Shown one piece after another: positions 26,262-34,014 of a DNA stretch of 64,000 bases (the stretch's first letter is position 1; each line of letters begins with the position of its first letter). The stretch lies in the NCBI GenBank assembly GCA_018381235.1, contig JAGZSF010000007.1:1-64000 (forward strand). The letters are read 5' to 3'. The notes beneath the pieces were generated by a model that was given only the letters and a program-made list of their open reading frames with translations, was not told the origin of the DNA and did no database searches. This DNA comes from Collinsella sp. (GTDB lineage Bacteria > Actinomycetota > Coriobacteriia > Coriobacteriales > Coriobacteriaceae). The translations under genes were made by a program, and so were the position numbers.

Positions 26262-26999
26262 CTAGGCAAGCGGATTCTTCTTTGCCATGCCATTTGCACG
26301 AGGCAATGAAACGGATGCTGAATGACTCTTCTTAAGAACAATGAACTCCCTGTGACCCAAGCCTTCAGGCAAATCAATTGCGTCATTCAGAAGCAAAGTG
26401 AAGCCGCAAATCTTAGCTGCTGACATGCCGGAAGCAAGCTCCTCATCCGAAGGATTGCCCTTGGTGATAACAAATAGCCCTCCATCCTTCAGGTACGGAG
26501 CCGCATACTCAACAAGAATCGGTAGAGGGGCCAGTGCGCGGGCGGTTACAACGGAGAACTGCTTCTTATGGCTTCGAGCATATTCTTCAAGACGATCATG
26601 AACCGCATGAGCATGTTTCAATCCAAGAGCATGGACAAAGGAATTAACCGCATCAACCTTCTTGCCAACAGAGTCAATATAAGTAGCTTTACGATGCGTG
26701 GTTATGGTTAATGGAATACCAGGGAAGCCCGCACCTGTTCCCATATCGAGCAAAGCTCCCTCAGGAGCCTTATTGATATAGGGGAGCAAAACAAGTGAGT
26801 CGAGGATATGAAGTACGGCAGCATCTTCTACGTTAAGAATACGGGTGAGATTGGTTGTCTTATTTGTTTCTAGAACCAAATCCAAATGCTGGATACATTT
26901 CCTCAGCTCAATATCAGTTACGCTCAAGGAATATTCTTTGCAATAGGAAGTTAGGCGACTCAACATCTCGTCAGCCTGCTGATCGGTAAGTACAAACAA
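26262..26999 (-). CDS. rsmG: 16S rRNA (G527-N7) methyltransferase
   Basis: SAM-dependent methyltransferase acting on G527 of 16S rRNA. The SAM-binding motif LLDMGTGAGFPGIPL is clear, as are DSVGKKVDAV and VVTARALAPL. The reading frame extends to a TTG at 27047, but that codon sits in the T run of the jag terminator. The TTG at 26999 has AAAGGAG six bases upstream and gives a 245-residue protein of usual length, so it is chosen. Loss of this gene elsewhere gives low-level streptomycin resistance. Confidence 0.92.
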   Translation of the reverse strand: MFVLTDQQADEMLSRLTSYCKEYSLSVTDIELRKCIQHLDLVLETNKTTNLTRILNVEDAAVLHILDSLVLLPYINKAPEGALLDMGTGAGFPGIPLTITTHRKATYIDSVGKKVDAVNSFVHALGLKHAHAVHDRLEEYARSHKKQFSVVTARALAPLPILVEYAAPYLKDGGLFVITKGNPSDEELASGMSAAKICGFTLLLNDAIDLPEGLGHREFIVLKKSHSASVSLPRANGMAKKNPLA

Positions 27000-27044
27000 C
27001 AGAAGCTCCTTTCTGACAAAAATCAGCGTATCGAGAACTTTTGA

Positions 27045-27076
27045 CAAAAAAAGGGGACGTGGAAACCACGTCCCCC
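27045..27076 (-). terminator. Terminator of the rnpA-yidC-jag operon
   Basis: A 10-bp perfect stem, GGGGACGTGG (27053-27062) with CCACGTCCCC (27066-27075), AAA loop, and seven T on the minus strand. Confidence 0.9.
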
Positions 27077-27095
27077 TAGCATAAGCTCGAGTAGA

Positions 27096-27665
27096 TTATC
27101 GAGCAACAATCACCACATGGCGATCAGGGTCAGAACCCTCAGAATGAGTATCGACTGCATCGTTGCCACGAAGTGCAATGTGAACCAGTCGGCGCTCGTA
27201 GGCATTCATGGGCGGAAGCGAAACACTCTTATGAGTGCGGATGGCACGCTCGGCAGCAGACTGAGCCATGGAGGCGACCTTATCCTGACGGCGACTCTTG
27301 TATCCCTCGACGTCCACTACAACCGGATACCTAAAGCCAAGCTTGCGGCTCACCAGCAAAGAGAACATAACCTGAAGAGCATCAAGAGTGCGACCATGAC
27401 GGCCAATGAGAACAGCAAGGTCGGGAGCCGTTACATCCAAAATCAGCTCACCCTCGTCGCCCTCATACTCATCGATAGGAGAGTTGGCGGCATCGAAGTG
27501 CGAAAGGATGGAACGCAGGATGGAAATCGCAACATCGGCAATGGTGTCGAGCTCCTCATCGGTCAGCTCTTCACCAGCCTTGTAGCGCTGTGCAATCTCG
27601 GGATAATCGCCCGCGACCTGCGGGGCAACCTCCTCAAGCATATCCTCGATGATCTCTTCAGACAT
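27096..27665 (-). CDS. jag: RNA-binding protein Jag/KhpB (KH-R3H)
   Basis: Cytosolic RNA-binding protein with a KH domain (LAVLIGRHGRTLDALQVM, the GxxG loop being GRHG) and a C-terminal R3H domain (LPPMNAYERRLVHIAL). The N-terminal Jag domain is reduced to an acidic helical region of about 70 residues. The ATG at 27665 follows GGAG by six bases. In Firmicutes KhpB forms a complex with KhpA and affects cell division and envelope genes; khpA is not in this window. It follows yidC, as in most genomes. Confidence 0.93.
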   Translation of the reverse strand: MSEEIIEDMLEEVAPQVAGDYPEIAQRYKAGEELTDEELDTIADVAISILRSILSHFDAANSPIDEYEGDEGELILDVTAPDLAVLIGRHGRTLDALQVMFSLLVSRKLGFRYPVVVDVEGYKSRRQDKVASMAQSAAERAIRTHKSVSLPPMNAYERRLVHIALRGNDAVDTHSEGSDPDRHVVIVAR

Positions 27666-27709
27666 AACGTACTCCAAAAGTTAGGTACCTAAATAAGATT
27701 GATATCCCA

Positions 27710-28480
27710 CTACTTCTTCTTGTGCGGGCGCGGCTTCTTCTCGCGACGAGTGACCTCAACCTGCAGCGGAGCGTTCTTGAGGCGCTCCTCTTCATCGGCC
27801 TTGGCCTTCTCGATAACCTTCTGCGTCACGAAGATCTGCTGGATAACCTGCCAGGCAGAAGACACATCGTAGTACAGCAGAACGCCGACGGGCAGGCTCC
27901 AACCCATCCAAAGCATCATGACGGTCATGACAACAGCCATCATACGCATGCTCTGAGCCTGCTGGCCGGTCTGGTTGCGCGACATATAGAGCTGCGGAAT
28001 CAGGGTCAGGACGGCAAACAGGATCAGGCAAACCAGCGCAGGCAGTGCAACCATAAAGCCATCGGCAAAGGAAGCGCTCGGCGTGGTGGTCAGGTCGGGC
28101 AGGATGTTGAAGAACGAGAACGTGCCGTTGTTAAAGTACTGCGGCAGGTTGCGCAGCAATGTAAACAGGGCGAACAGGATAGGCATCTGAATCAGCAGCG
28201 GCAGACAGCCAGCCATGGGGTTGAACTTGTTCTCGCTGTAGAACTTCTGCATCTCCTCGGCCTGACGCTGGGGATCGTCGGCATAGCGCTCCTGGATCTC
28301 GAGCATCTTGGGCTGCAGCACCTGCATGCGAGCCGTCGACTTGGTCGACTTGAGCATAAGCGGCGTCAGCAGCAGACGGATGATGACCACCAGGATGATG
28401 ATGGACAGGCCCCAGTCGACCGCAAAGGTCTGGATGAGCTTGAGCAGCTCGAAAAGGATGTTAACGATCCAATCCCACAT
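27710..28480 (-). CDS. yidC: Membrane protein insertase YidC
   Basis: YidC/Oxa1 insertase that places proteins into the cytoplasmic membrane with or without SecYEG. The 256-residue short Gram-positive form has five hydrophobic segments. The hydrophilic-groove Arg is in VVIIRLLLTPLM, and the cytoplasmic hairpin QPKMLEIQERYADDPQ is visible. The C-terminal tail is strongly basic (REKKPRPHKKK), as expected for ribosome contact. No lipobox Cys is seen at the N-terminus. It lies in the rpmH-rnpA-yidD-yidC-jag order common to many bacteria. Confidence 0.95.
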   Translation of the reverse strand: MWDWIVNILFELLKLIQTFAVDWGLSIIILVVIIRLLLTPLMLKSTKSTARMQVLQPKMLEIQERYADDPQRQAEEMQKFYSENKFNPMAGCLPLLIQMPILFALFTLLRNLPQYFNNGTFSFFNILPDLTTTPSASFADGFMVALPALVCLILFAVLTLIPQLYMSRNQTGQQAQSMRMMAVVMTVMMLWMGWSLPVGVLLYYDVSSAWQVIQQIFVTQKVIEKAKADEEERLKNAPLQVEVTRREKKPRPHKKK

Positions 28481-28509
28481 GTAAGTTTTCCTCCGATAGC
28501 GAGTGCCCG

Positions 28510-28734
28510 CTAGGGCACAGGGTCATAACCGCCGACGTGCAGGGGATTGCAGCGAGCGATGCGCCTCACGGCAAGCCAGCAGCCTCTCAAAACACCGTGC
28601 TTCTCAATCGCCTGGATGGCGTATTGCGAGCACGTTGGGTAATAAATGCAGGCGTCAGGCAATAAGGGCGAAATAACCTGTTGATATATGCGAATAGGAG
28701 CGATGGCAACACGTCGCAAAACGTGATTGCTCAT
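28510..28734 (-). CDS. yidD: Membrane protein insertion efficiency factor YidD
   Basis: A 74-residue protein with the family core YQQVISPLLPDACIYYPTCS, the Cys residues and the CNPLHVGGYDPVP ending. It is a membrane-associated factor that improves YidC-dependent insertion. It overlaps rnpA by four bases, so translation is coupled. Confidence 0.95.
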   Translation of the reverse strand: MSNHVLRRVAIAPIRIYQQVISPLLPDACIYYPTCSQYAIQAIEKHGVLRGCWLAVRRIARCNPLHVGGYDPVP

Positions 28735-29069
28735 CGCTCCTCCCCGGCAACGCCGGCGCGCTTCATAAGCGAACGCAACGCCTTGTCCATCTCCTGCGGC
28801 GAGGAAACCCTCGTCTTGGGAGTTGCAAACAAGATGATGTCATAACCCGCAACGGGAAATCCGCAGCTGCGGGCGGCCTCGCGCATCACACGCTTAGATC
28901 GGTTGCGCACGACGGCACAACCGAGTCGCTTAGCACCAACGAAGGCGACCCTTCCGGAGTCGCCTTCGCCAACCGATTCACATATGGTCATTCGAATCAG
29001 AGGGTGATTGAAACGACGCCCCTGACTGAACACATGCTCGAAATCTTGCCGAGACTTAATAGTCTTCAT
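28731..29069 (-). CDS. rnpA: Ribonuclease P protein component
   Basis: Protein subunit of RNase P, which matures tRNA 5' ends together with the rnpB RNA (not in this window). The conserved basic stretch VRNRSKRVMREAAR (RNR motif) and the N-terminal RQDFEHVFSQGRR are present. 112 residues is normal. It lies 20 bases downstream of rpmH. Confidence 0.96.
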   Translation of the reverse strand: MKTIKSRQDFEHVFSQGRRFNHPLIRMTICESVGEGDSGRVAFVGAKRLGCAVVRNRSKRVMREAARSCGFPVAGYDIILFATPKTRVSSPQEMDKALRSLMKRAGVAGEER

Positions 29070-29089
29070 GCGAGATGTGTGTATCGCTG

Positions 29090-29224
29090 CTAGACAGTGA
29101 GACGCTTGCGGCCCTTGGCGCGACGACGGGCGAGCACGGCACGACCACCCTTAGTGGCCATACGGGCACGGAAGCCATGGGTCTTGGCACGCTTACGCTT
29201 ATTAGGCTGATACGTACGCTTCAT
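29090..29224 (-). CDS. rpmH: 50S ribosomal protein L34
   Basis: A 44-residue basic protein with the classic MKRTYQPNKRKR start and LARRRAKGRKRLTV end. AGGAGG precedes the ATG at 29224. It marks the left border of the origin region, as in most bacteria. Confidence 0.97.
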   Translation of the reverse strand: MKRTYQPNKRKRAKTHGFRARMATKGGRAVLARRRAKGRKRLTV

Positions 29225-29569
29225 CTTAAGTTCCTCCTGCTGCATTTCGAGTGTCCGCGGGGACGCGGACGCAGATATAGACACGTGAGCTTGAAGATTG
29301 TAGGGAAATCAATGTTCAAATGTCAAGAAATCAAAGGTAAAAGGTTGCGCAGTTCACACGGTTCCCCCATAAGCCAAGCTCGATTTAGCGGTGCATGGAA
29401 ACTTTTCACGATATTTCATCGAGTTTTCAACAGGTCATGTTGGCAATGTTGAGAACTTTTCGTCCGTTTTCCAAAGTTTTCAACAGGTTTTGAAAGTTTG
29501 TCGAAAGATGAGAAACATTGCACGGTGAGCTACTATTTGTTCGAAACCTTTTGGAAGATTGCGAGCGGC
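29225..29569. other. Left origin subregion with putative DnaA boxes
   Basis: An AT-richer non-coding stretch between divergent rpmH and the plus-strand operon leading to dnaA. It contains TTTTCAACA at 29424-29432 and 29477-29485 and TGTTGAGAA (reverse of TTCTCAACA) at 29447-29455. The canonical TTATCCACA is absent. Transcription direction switches here, supporting an origin. It also must carry promoters for rpmH and the downstream operon. Confidence 0.7.
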
Positions 29570-30922
29570 ATGTCTGACGACTTTTACACCATGGTCGATT
29601 CCGGAGACCCGGCACCCGACAACGAGCACATCACCGGCGTGCGCGAAGAGCGTGACGAAGGTGAACAGACGACAACGCAGGCGCCAAAAGCCATGTACGC
29701 CGCGCGCATCGCCGTCTATGACGACATGCTGTCGACACCGCGTGTGATCGTCATCGATCCGCAAGATGTCCGCACGTATTTGGAAGAGACGACCAACACC
29801 GTCTACCAGTGCATGAAAGAACAAGGTGGCCATATCTCGCTCATGGTCATCCGCGAGATTGTCGAAAACTTTATCCACGCACACTTTGCAGAGCCCATCA
29901 TCTCGATTCTGGACGGCGGAGACACCATCCGCTTTGCTGACCAAGGACCCGGCATCGACGACAAGGAACGCGCTTTCGACTTTGGCGTTACCAGCGCAAA
30001 CAGCAAGATGAAGCGCTATATCCGTGGAACCGGAGCAGGGTTTCCCATGGTGCAGGAGTATTTGGAAAACGCCGGCGGTGCCGTATCCATCGAGGACAAC
30101 ATGGGCAACGGCACCGTGGTTACGGTAAGCCTGAACCCTAAACGCGTGCAGGAAATCGAGCGTGCCGGCGGACGCGGTGCTGCCGTGCGGCCCGAGACGG
30201 AGCAGCCCACATATCCCCTGCCGGGAGCTTTTGCGCAGCAGCCCATGGCAACGCAGCAGATGCAGCCCCCCGTGGGGCAGATGCAGCAGCCCGGAATGCT
30301 TCCCACACAAGAGCCCCAGGCGGCATCTATGTCGATGACGCCAAACATGCCAGAGGCCATGCCGCTGGCAGATCAGGATGCAGCAGCAATGCAGCAGGCG
30401 ACGGGGGCACCGGGTGGCCAGCAAATGGGCTATCAGCCGTACCAACGGGGATATCCATATCAGCAGATGCCGCCACTGGGGTATGGCCAGCAGTTCCCGC
30501 AGCAGTACCAGCAGGGATATCAGCAGCCGTACCAGCAGATGCCGCAGCAGCAGTACAACCCCTGGGCCCAACAGATGCCTCTGCAGCCTTACCAACAGTG
30601 GCCTCAAAGTTTTCAACAGCAAATGCCGCCGATGCAGAGTTCTCAACAACCAGCAGCTCAAATGATGTATCCTAATGCAGCAAATCAGTATGCGCAGCCA
30701 CAACCGGACGTGTTCGTAAGCGATCGCGGCAACGCCGCGCTGGGCTATCTGGCGCAAAATCAAGCGTGCGGTGCAACCGATCTGGCGAGGGCGTTTGGAA
30801 ACTCAGCCCCCACTTGGTCACGCACGCTCAATGACTTGGCGCAGGCCGGCTTGGTCATCAAGCATGGCCAGAAATACCATCTGACCGAACTCGGCGCCGC
30901 TCGCGTGCGAGCTCAGAGCTAA
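29570..30922 (+). CDS. GHKL ATPase with Gln-rich linker and C-terminal winged helix
   Basis: I do not know a named function. An N-terminal GHKL-type ATP-binding domain has an N box (REIVENFIHAHF, about residues 95-106), G1 (DQGPGI, 124-129), G2 (GTGAGFPMV, 153-161) and a GNGT turn (179-182). It lacks a HisKA phospho-acceptor domain and any membrane segment, so it is not an ordinary sensor kinase. About 190 residues rich in Gln, Pro, Met and Tyr follow, then a winged-helix domain (about 392-450, GATDLARAF, TLNDLAQAGLVIKHG). The ATG at 29570 is uncertain; a TTG at 29498 is also in frame. It ends 15 bases before dnaA, so the two genes are probably one operon. Two DnaA-box-like motifs lie in its Gln-coding stretch. 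Confidence 0.8.
   Translation: MSDDFYTMVDSGDPAPDNEHITGVREERDEGEQTTTQAPKAMYAARIAVYDDMLSTPRVIVIDPQDVRTYLEETTNTVYQCMKEQGGHISLMVIREIVENFIHAHFAEPIISILDGGDTIRFADQGPGIDDKERAFDFGVTSANSKMKRYIRGTGAGFPMVQEYLENAGGAVSIEDNMGNGTVVTVSLNPKRVQEIERAGGRGAAVRPETEQPTYPLPGAFAQQPMATQQMQPPVGQMQQPGMLPTQEPQAASMSMTPNMPEAMPLADQDAAAMQQATGAPGGQQMGYQPYQRGYPYQQMPPLGYGQQFPQQYQQGYQQPYQQMPQQQYNPWAQQMPLQPYQQWPQSFQQQMPPMQSSQQPAAQMMYPNAANQYAQPQPDVFVSDRGNAALGYLAQNQACGATDLARAFGNSAPTWSRTLNDLAQAGLVIKHGQKYHLTELGAARVRAQS
30610..30648. promoter_or_regulatory. DnaA-box-like pair inside the Gln-rich reading frame
   Basis: TTTTCAACA (30610-30618) and TTCTCAACA (30640-30648) match the motif seen in both flanking non-coding origin subregions. 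They are in coding sequence, so chance from Gln codons (CAA CAG) is a real alternative. Confidence 0.4.
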
Positions 30923-30937
30923 AGAACGGGAGAGACA

Positions 30938-32662
30938 GTGGACGAGGAAGCAAGCATCATCCTGGGGGATGCCATCGCCTTTTGCCAGCGCGACGGCCAA
31001 GATGCACGCCTCATCAACATGCTGGGGCAATCGCGGGCCATAAGCCTGACCGAAGATACGCTCACGATCGAGGCCCCCTCGCGCTTTGCCATCGCGCAGC
31101 TCAAAAAGCATCAGCCGACTATTGAGGCCTATCTGGAAGAAATCGCCTTTGCACCGATCGCGCTCGACATCGTGGCACCGCAAGGCGCCGCAACGGAATC
31201 CGCTGCCGCGACGGCGCCCGCCACGGCTCCCGCCGCTTCCCCGGCGGCACCGACCTCCGCAGGCGACGTGCCGACAATCGAGCACCAGCACAGCGATGTT
31301 TCCCGTGAAACCATGGCACCGTTGCCGACCGCGGCGGCGACGTCAACGAACGCACCCGTCACGCACATGCCTATCGCTCACGACGCAGCGGCGGGCGCGG
31401 ATTCGGGCATTGCAATCAAGAACACGCTCTCGGCCGATGATTTTCGTCGCATGATGAACCAGATGAAGGGCGGAGCGCCGACTAAATCCACGCAAGCTGC
31501 GGCCCCCGCTTCACCCATACCGGCGCCGACCGTGCCGGCCGAGCAGAATACGGATGGAGCCCCGCTCGCCGCGAACTCAAAATTTACCTTTGAGAACTTT
31601 GTCTACGGCCCCGAAAACAGCCATGCCTATCGCTCGGCACTCAAGTTTGCCGCCCTCGCGGACGAGCGCGGCACATGCACATCACTGTTCATCTACGGCA
31701 AATCGGGCCTGGGCAAGACGCACCTGCTGCTTGCCATCAAAAACGAGCTCGCCGAGAAGTCGCCCGAGATCAAGGTCAAGTATGCCAACTCCCAGGCATA
31801 TCTGGACGACCTGATGACCGAGTTCGACCGCCAAAAGAAGAGCAACGCCCCCATCATGCAGGCGTACCACGGCGTGGACGTGCTCATCATCGATGACATC
31901 CAAAACATCATCGGCAAGCGCGCGAGCGTGGACTACTTTTTCCAGCTCATGGACGAGTTCATCCGCAACAACAAGAAGGTCGTCATCGCGGCAGACCGTG
32001 CCCCCAAGGACCTGAGCATGGACGAGCGTCTGACCAGCCGCTTCAACGCCGGCATGCTCTGCCTGGTCGCAGAGCCCAGCTACGAGATGAAATACAAGAT
32101 CTTGCAGCGCTATTACGAGAACACCATCGTCGCCGCTCCCGAGGCAGGCGACGACTCGCTGCTGGCGGCCTATGGGGGCGACGGCGGACACCTGACCGAC
32201 GAGCACTTTAAACACATGGCCGAGGTCTCGGGCACCAACATCCGCGAACTCGAGAGCTTTTGCGAGCGCTGCGCCGGCGAGGCGGGCGACCGCGAGCGCG
32301 AGGGCGGGGAGCTCACCTTTGACGATATCGACGCCATCGCCAGCCAGTACTTCGACACATCGGCCAAAAAGATCAACGTCCAGACGGTTCAGTCCGTCAT
32401 CGAAGAGCAGTACGGCGTGACGCACGAGGAGCTCATCGGCCCGCGTCGCAACGCCAATATCGCCAAAGCACGCCATATCGCTATCTACCTGGCCATCGAG
32501 ATGTGCGAGATGACGACCACGGCGGTGGGCGCCGAATTTGGCAACCGCAACCACTCGACCGTCAGCACGAGCTACAAAAAGGTCCAGAAGATGATCCAGG
32601 AAGACCGTACCGTCACCGAAGACCTCAAATCGCTGCGCGATAAAATTACACTGCGCTCGTAG
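30938..32662 (+). CDS. dnaA: Chromosomal replication initiator DnaA
   Basis: AAA+ initiator that binds DnaA boxes and melts the origin. Domain I (1-90) is followed by a long Ala/Pro/Thr-rich domain II (about 90-225), the AAA+ domain with Walker A YGKSGLGKTH and Walker B VLIIDDIQ, and domain IV. The DNA-reading signature is GNRNHSTV (residues 535-542) where most bacteria have GGRDHTTV; Asn538 replaces the Asp equivalent to E. coli Asp433. The GTG start has GGGAG five bases upstream. 574 residues is long because of domain II. A parS-like site lies within the coding sequence. Confidence 0.97.
   Translation: MDEEASIILGDAIAFCQRDGQDARLINMLGQSRAISLTEDTLTIEAPSRFAIAQLKKHQPTIEAYLEEIAFAPIALDIVAPQGAATESAAATAPATAPAASPAAPTSAGDVPTIEHQHSDVSRETMAPLPTAAATSTNAPVTHMPIAHDAAAGADSGIAIKNTLSADDFRRMMNQMKGGAPTKSTQAAAPASPIPAPTVPAEQNTDGAPLAANSKFTFENFVYGPENSHAYRSALKFAALADERGTCTSLFIYGKSGLGKTHLLLAIKNELAEKSPEIKVKYANSQAYLDDLMTEFDRQKKSNAPIMQAYHGVDVLIIDDIQNIIGKRASVDYFFQLMDEFIRNNKKVVIAADRAPKDLSMDERLTSRFNAGMLCLVAEPSYEMKYKILQRYYENTIVAAPEAGDDSLLAAYGGDGGHLTDEHFKHMAEVSGTNIRELESFCERCAGEAGDREREGGELTFDDIDAIASQYFDTSAKKINVQTVQSVIEEQYGVTHEELIGPRRNANIAKARHIAIYLAIEMCEMTTTAVGAEFGNRNHSTVSTSYKKVQKMIQEDRTVTEDLKSLRDKITLRS
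31297..31312. promoter_or_regulatory. parS site inside dnaA
   Basis: TGTTTCCCGTGAAACC matches the 14-bp core GTTTCNCGTGAAAC of parS with one central change. It is 5 kb from the main cluster and in the domain II coding region, where sequence is free to vary. Confidence 0.75.
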
Positions 32663-32900
32663 GGAAATAGAGACACCTGTTGAAAACTTGTCGAAACCAT
32701 GGGCATAAGGTGTCTAAAACCCAACCCGCGGTGGTGAAAAGTTTTGCGCAGGTTTTGAACGTGGAAAACCACCCCCGTTGCACACAGGTTGCTGTCGATT
32801 CTCTTTCTGGGTCTGACCTGCGTCTTTGGGAGTAATCAACAGTTTCGTCAGTGCTATTACTATTATTAAGATATTTATATCTAAAGAAAGGTATTAAAAG
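32663..32900. other. Right origin subregion (dnaA-dnaN), likely unwinding site
   Basis: Non-coding region with TGTTGAAAA (reverse of TTTTCAACA) at 32678-32686 and TAATCAACA at 32833-32841, then DnaA-trio-like repeats and a very AT-rich tract (about 32854-32898). Such an order (box, trios, AT-rich) is that of the B. subtilis unwinding system in the same dnaA-dnaN interval. The dnaN promoter and its AAAGG ribosome binding site are also here. Confidence 0.8.
32854..32868 (-). promoter_or_regulatory. Five DnaA-trio motifs
   Basis: On the plus strand the bases read CTA TTA CTA TTA TTA, so the opposite strand read 3'-5' is GAT AAT GAT AAT AAT. This fits the DnaA-trio consensus (G/A, A, T) that DnaA uses to stretch single-stranded DNA. 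The run starts 12 bases after the TAATCAACA box. Confidence 0.65.
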
Positions 32901-34004
32901 ATGAAGTTCACCGTCAGCCAGAGCTCGCTTACACAAGCCATCGGCGTCGTTATGAAGGGCGTCGCTTCGGCGTCTACCCTTCCCATCCTGTCGGGCGTGC
33001 TCGTCAAGGCGCAAGACGGCATCTTGGAATTCCAGACCTCTAACTACACCATCTCGATCCGTCATCGCATCGCGGCGCATGTCGAAGAAGAGGGTGAGAT
33101 GGTTATCCCCTGTAAGATGCTCTCCAATATCACCAAGACCCTCCCCGATGCCCCGGTCACCTTTGAGCTGTCCGAGCGCCAGGTGCTGATTGGTTGCGAG
33201 AAGAGCTCTTTCCGCCTGAACACGCTCGATGTCAATGACTTCCCCGAGTTTCCGGCCTATGCCATCGAGAGTGCCGTGGAGCTGCCGACCGATATCTTGT
33301 CCGAAATGGTCGGCCGCGTGTGGCGCGTCACCTCGACCGACAAGGCCCGCCCCATTCTGGGTGGCGTGCACATGAAGGTCGAGAACAACACCGTGCGCCT
33401 GGTGGCGACCGATTCCTTCCGCTTGGCCGTGTGCGATACGCAGGTCGAGACCTCGACTCTCGAGGGCTCCTTTGAACTCAACGTTCCGGCCGACGCCTTT
33501 AACGACGCGCTGAACATCATGGCCAGCCAGGCGACCATCATGATCGGGGCTACCGACACCCAGGTCGTCTTCGAGGCCGGCAACACCACCTACGTGTCGC
33601 GCCGTATCGAGGGCATGTACCCCAACTACAAGCAGCTCATCCCCGATTCGTGCGTGACGAGCGTCAAGATCGACGTCGCCGCCTTTAACGCCGCCCTCAA
33701 GCGCGTGGCCGTTATCGCGAGCGCCAACCCCGCCGTCAAGTTCGAGATCGATGTCGAGAACGGGCAGATGGGCCTGTCCTCCATTTCCAATGACCAGGAC
33801 CTTGCGCAGGAGACGATCGATGTCGAGGCCGAGGGCGAGTCGGGCACCATCGCCTTCAACTACCACTACATCTTTGGCTGCCTCAATGCCCTGTCCAAGG
33901 AGAAGGAGATCACGCTGGAGCTCAAGAGCTACTCGCAGGCGGGCATCTTCAAGTCCTACGACAAGATCAACTACCTGTACCTGGTTATGCCGGTCCGCAT
34001 CTAG
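32901..34004 (+). CDS. dnaN: DNA polymerase III sliding clamp (beta subunit)
   Basis: Ring-shaped processivity factor for DNA polymerase III. The three clamp domains are recognisable over 367 residues, beginning MKFTVSQSSLTQAI and ending with YLYLVMPVRI, the canonical C-terminal form (MPMRL-like). Follows the origin and precedes recF as in most bacteria. Confidence 0.97.
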   Translation: MKFTVSQSSLTQAIGVVMKGVASASTLPILSGVLVKAQDGILEFQTSNYTISIRHRIAAHVEEEGEMVIPCKMLSNITKTLPDAPVTFELSERQVLIGCEKSSFRLNTLDVNDFPEFPAYAIESAVELPTDILSEMVGRVWRVTSTDKARPILGGVHMKVENNTVRLVATDSFRLAVCDTQVETSTLEGSFELNVPADAFNDALNIMASQATIMIGATDTQVVFEAGNTTYVSRRIEGMYPNYKQLIPDSCVTSVKIDVAAFNAALKRVAVIASANPAVKFEIDVENGQMGLSSISNDQDLAQETIDVEAEGESGTIAFNYHYIFGCLNALSKEKEITLELKSYSQAGIFKSYDKINYLYLVMPVRI

Positions 34005-34014
34005 CAACCGCCCT

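Noticed and set aside
26262..27047. rsmG start at the upstream TTG (27047)
   Set aside because: That codon is in the T tract of the jag terminator, and a better ribosome binding site precedes the TTG at 26999.
29498..29569. Upstream TTG start for the GHKL ATPase gene
   Set aside because: The ribosome binding site is weak and the extension lies over the DnaA-box cluster, but this start cannot be fully excluded.
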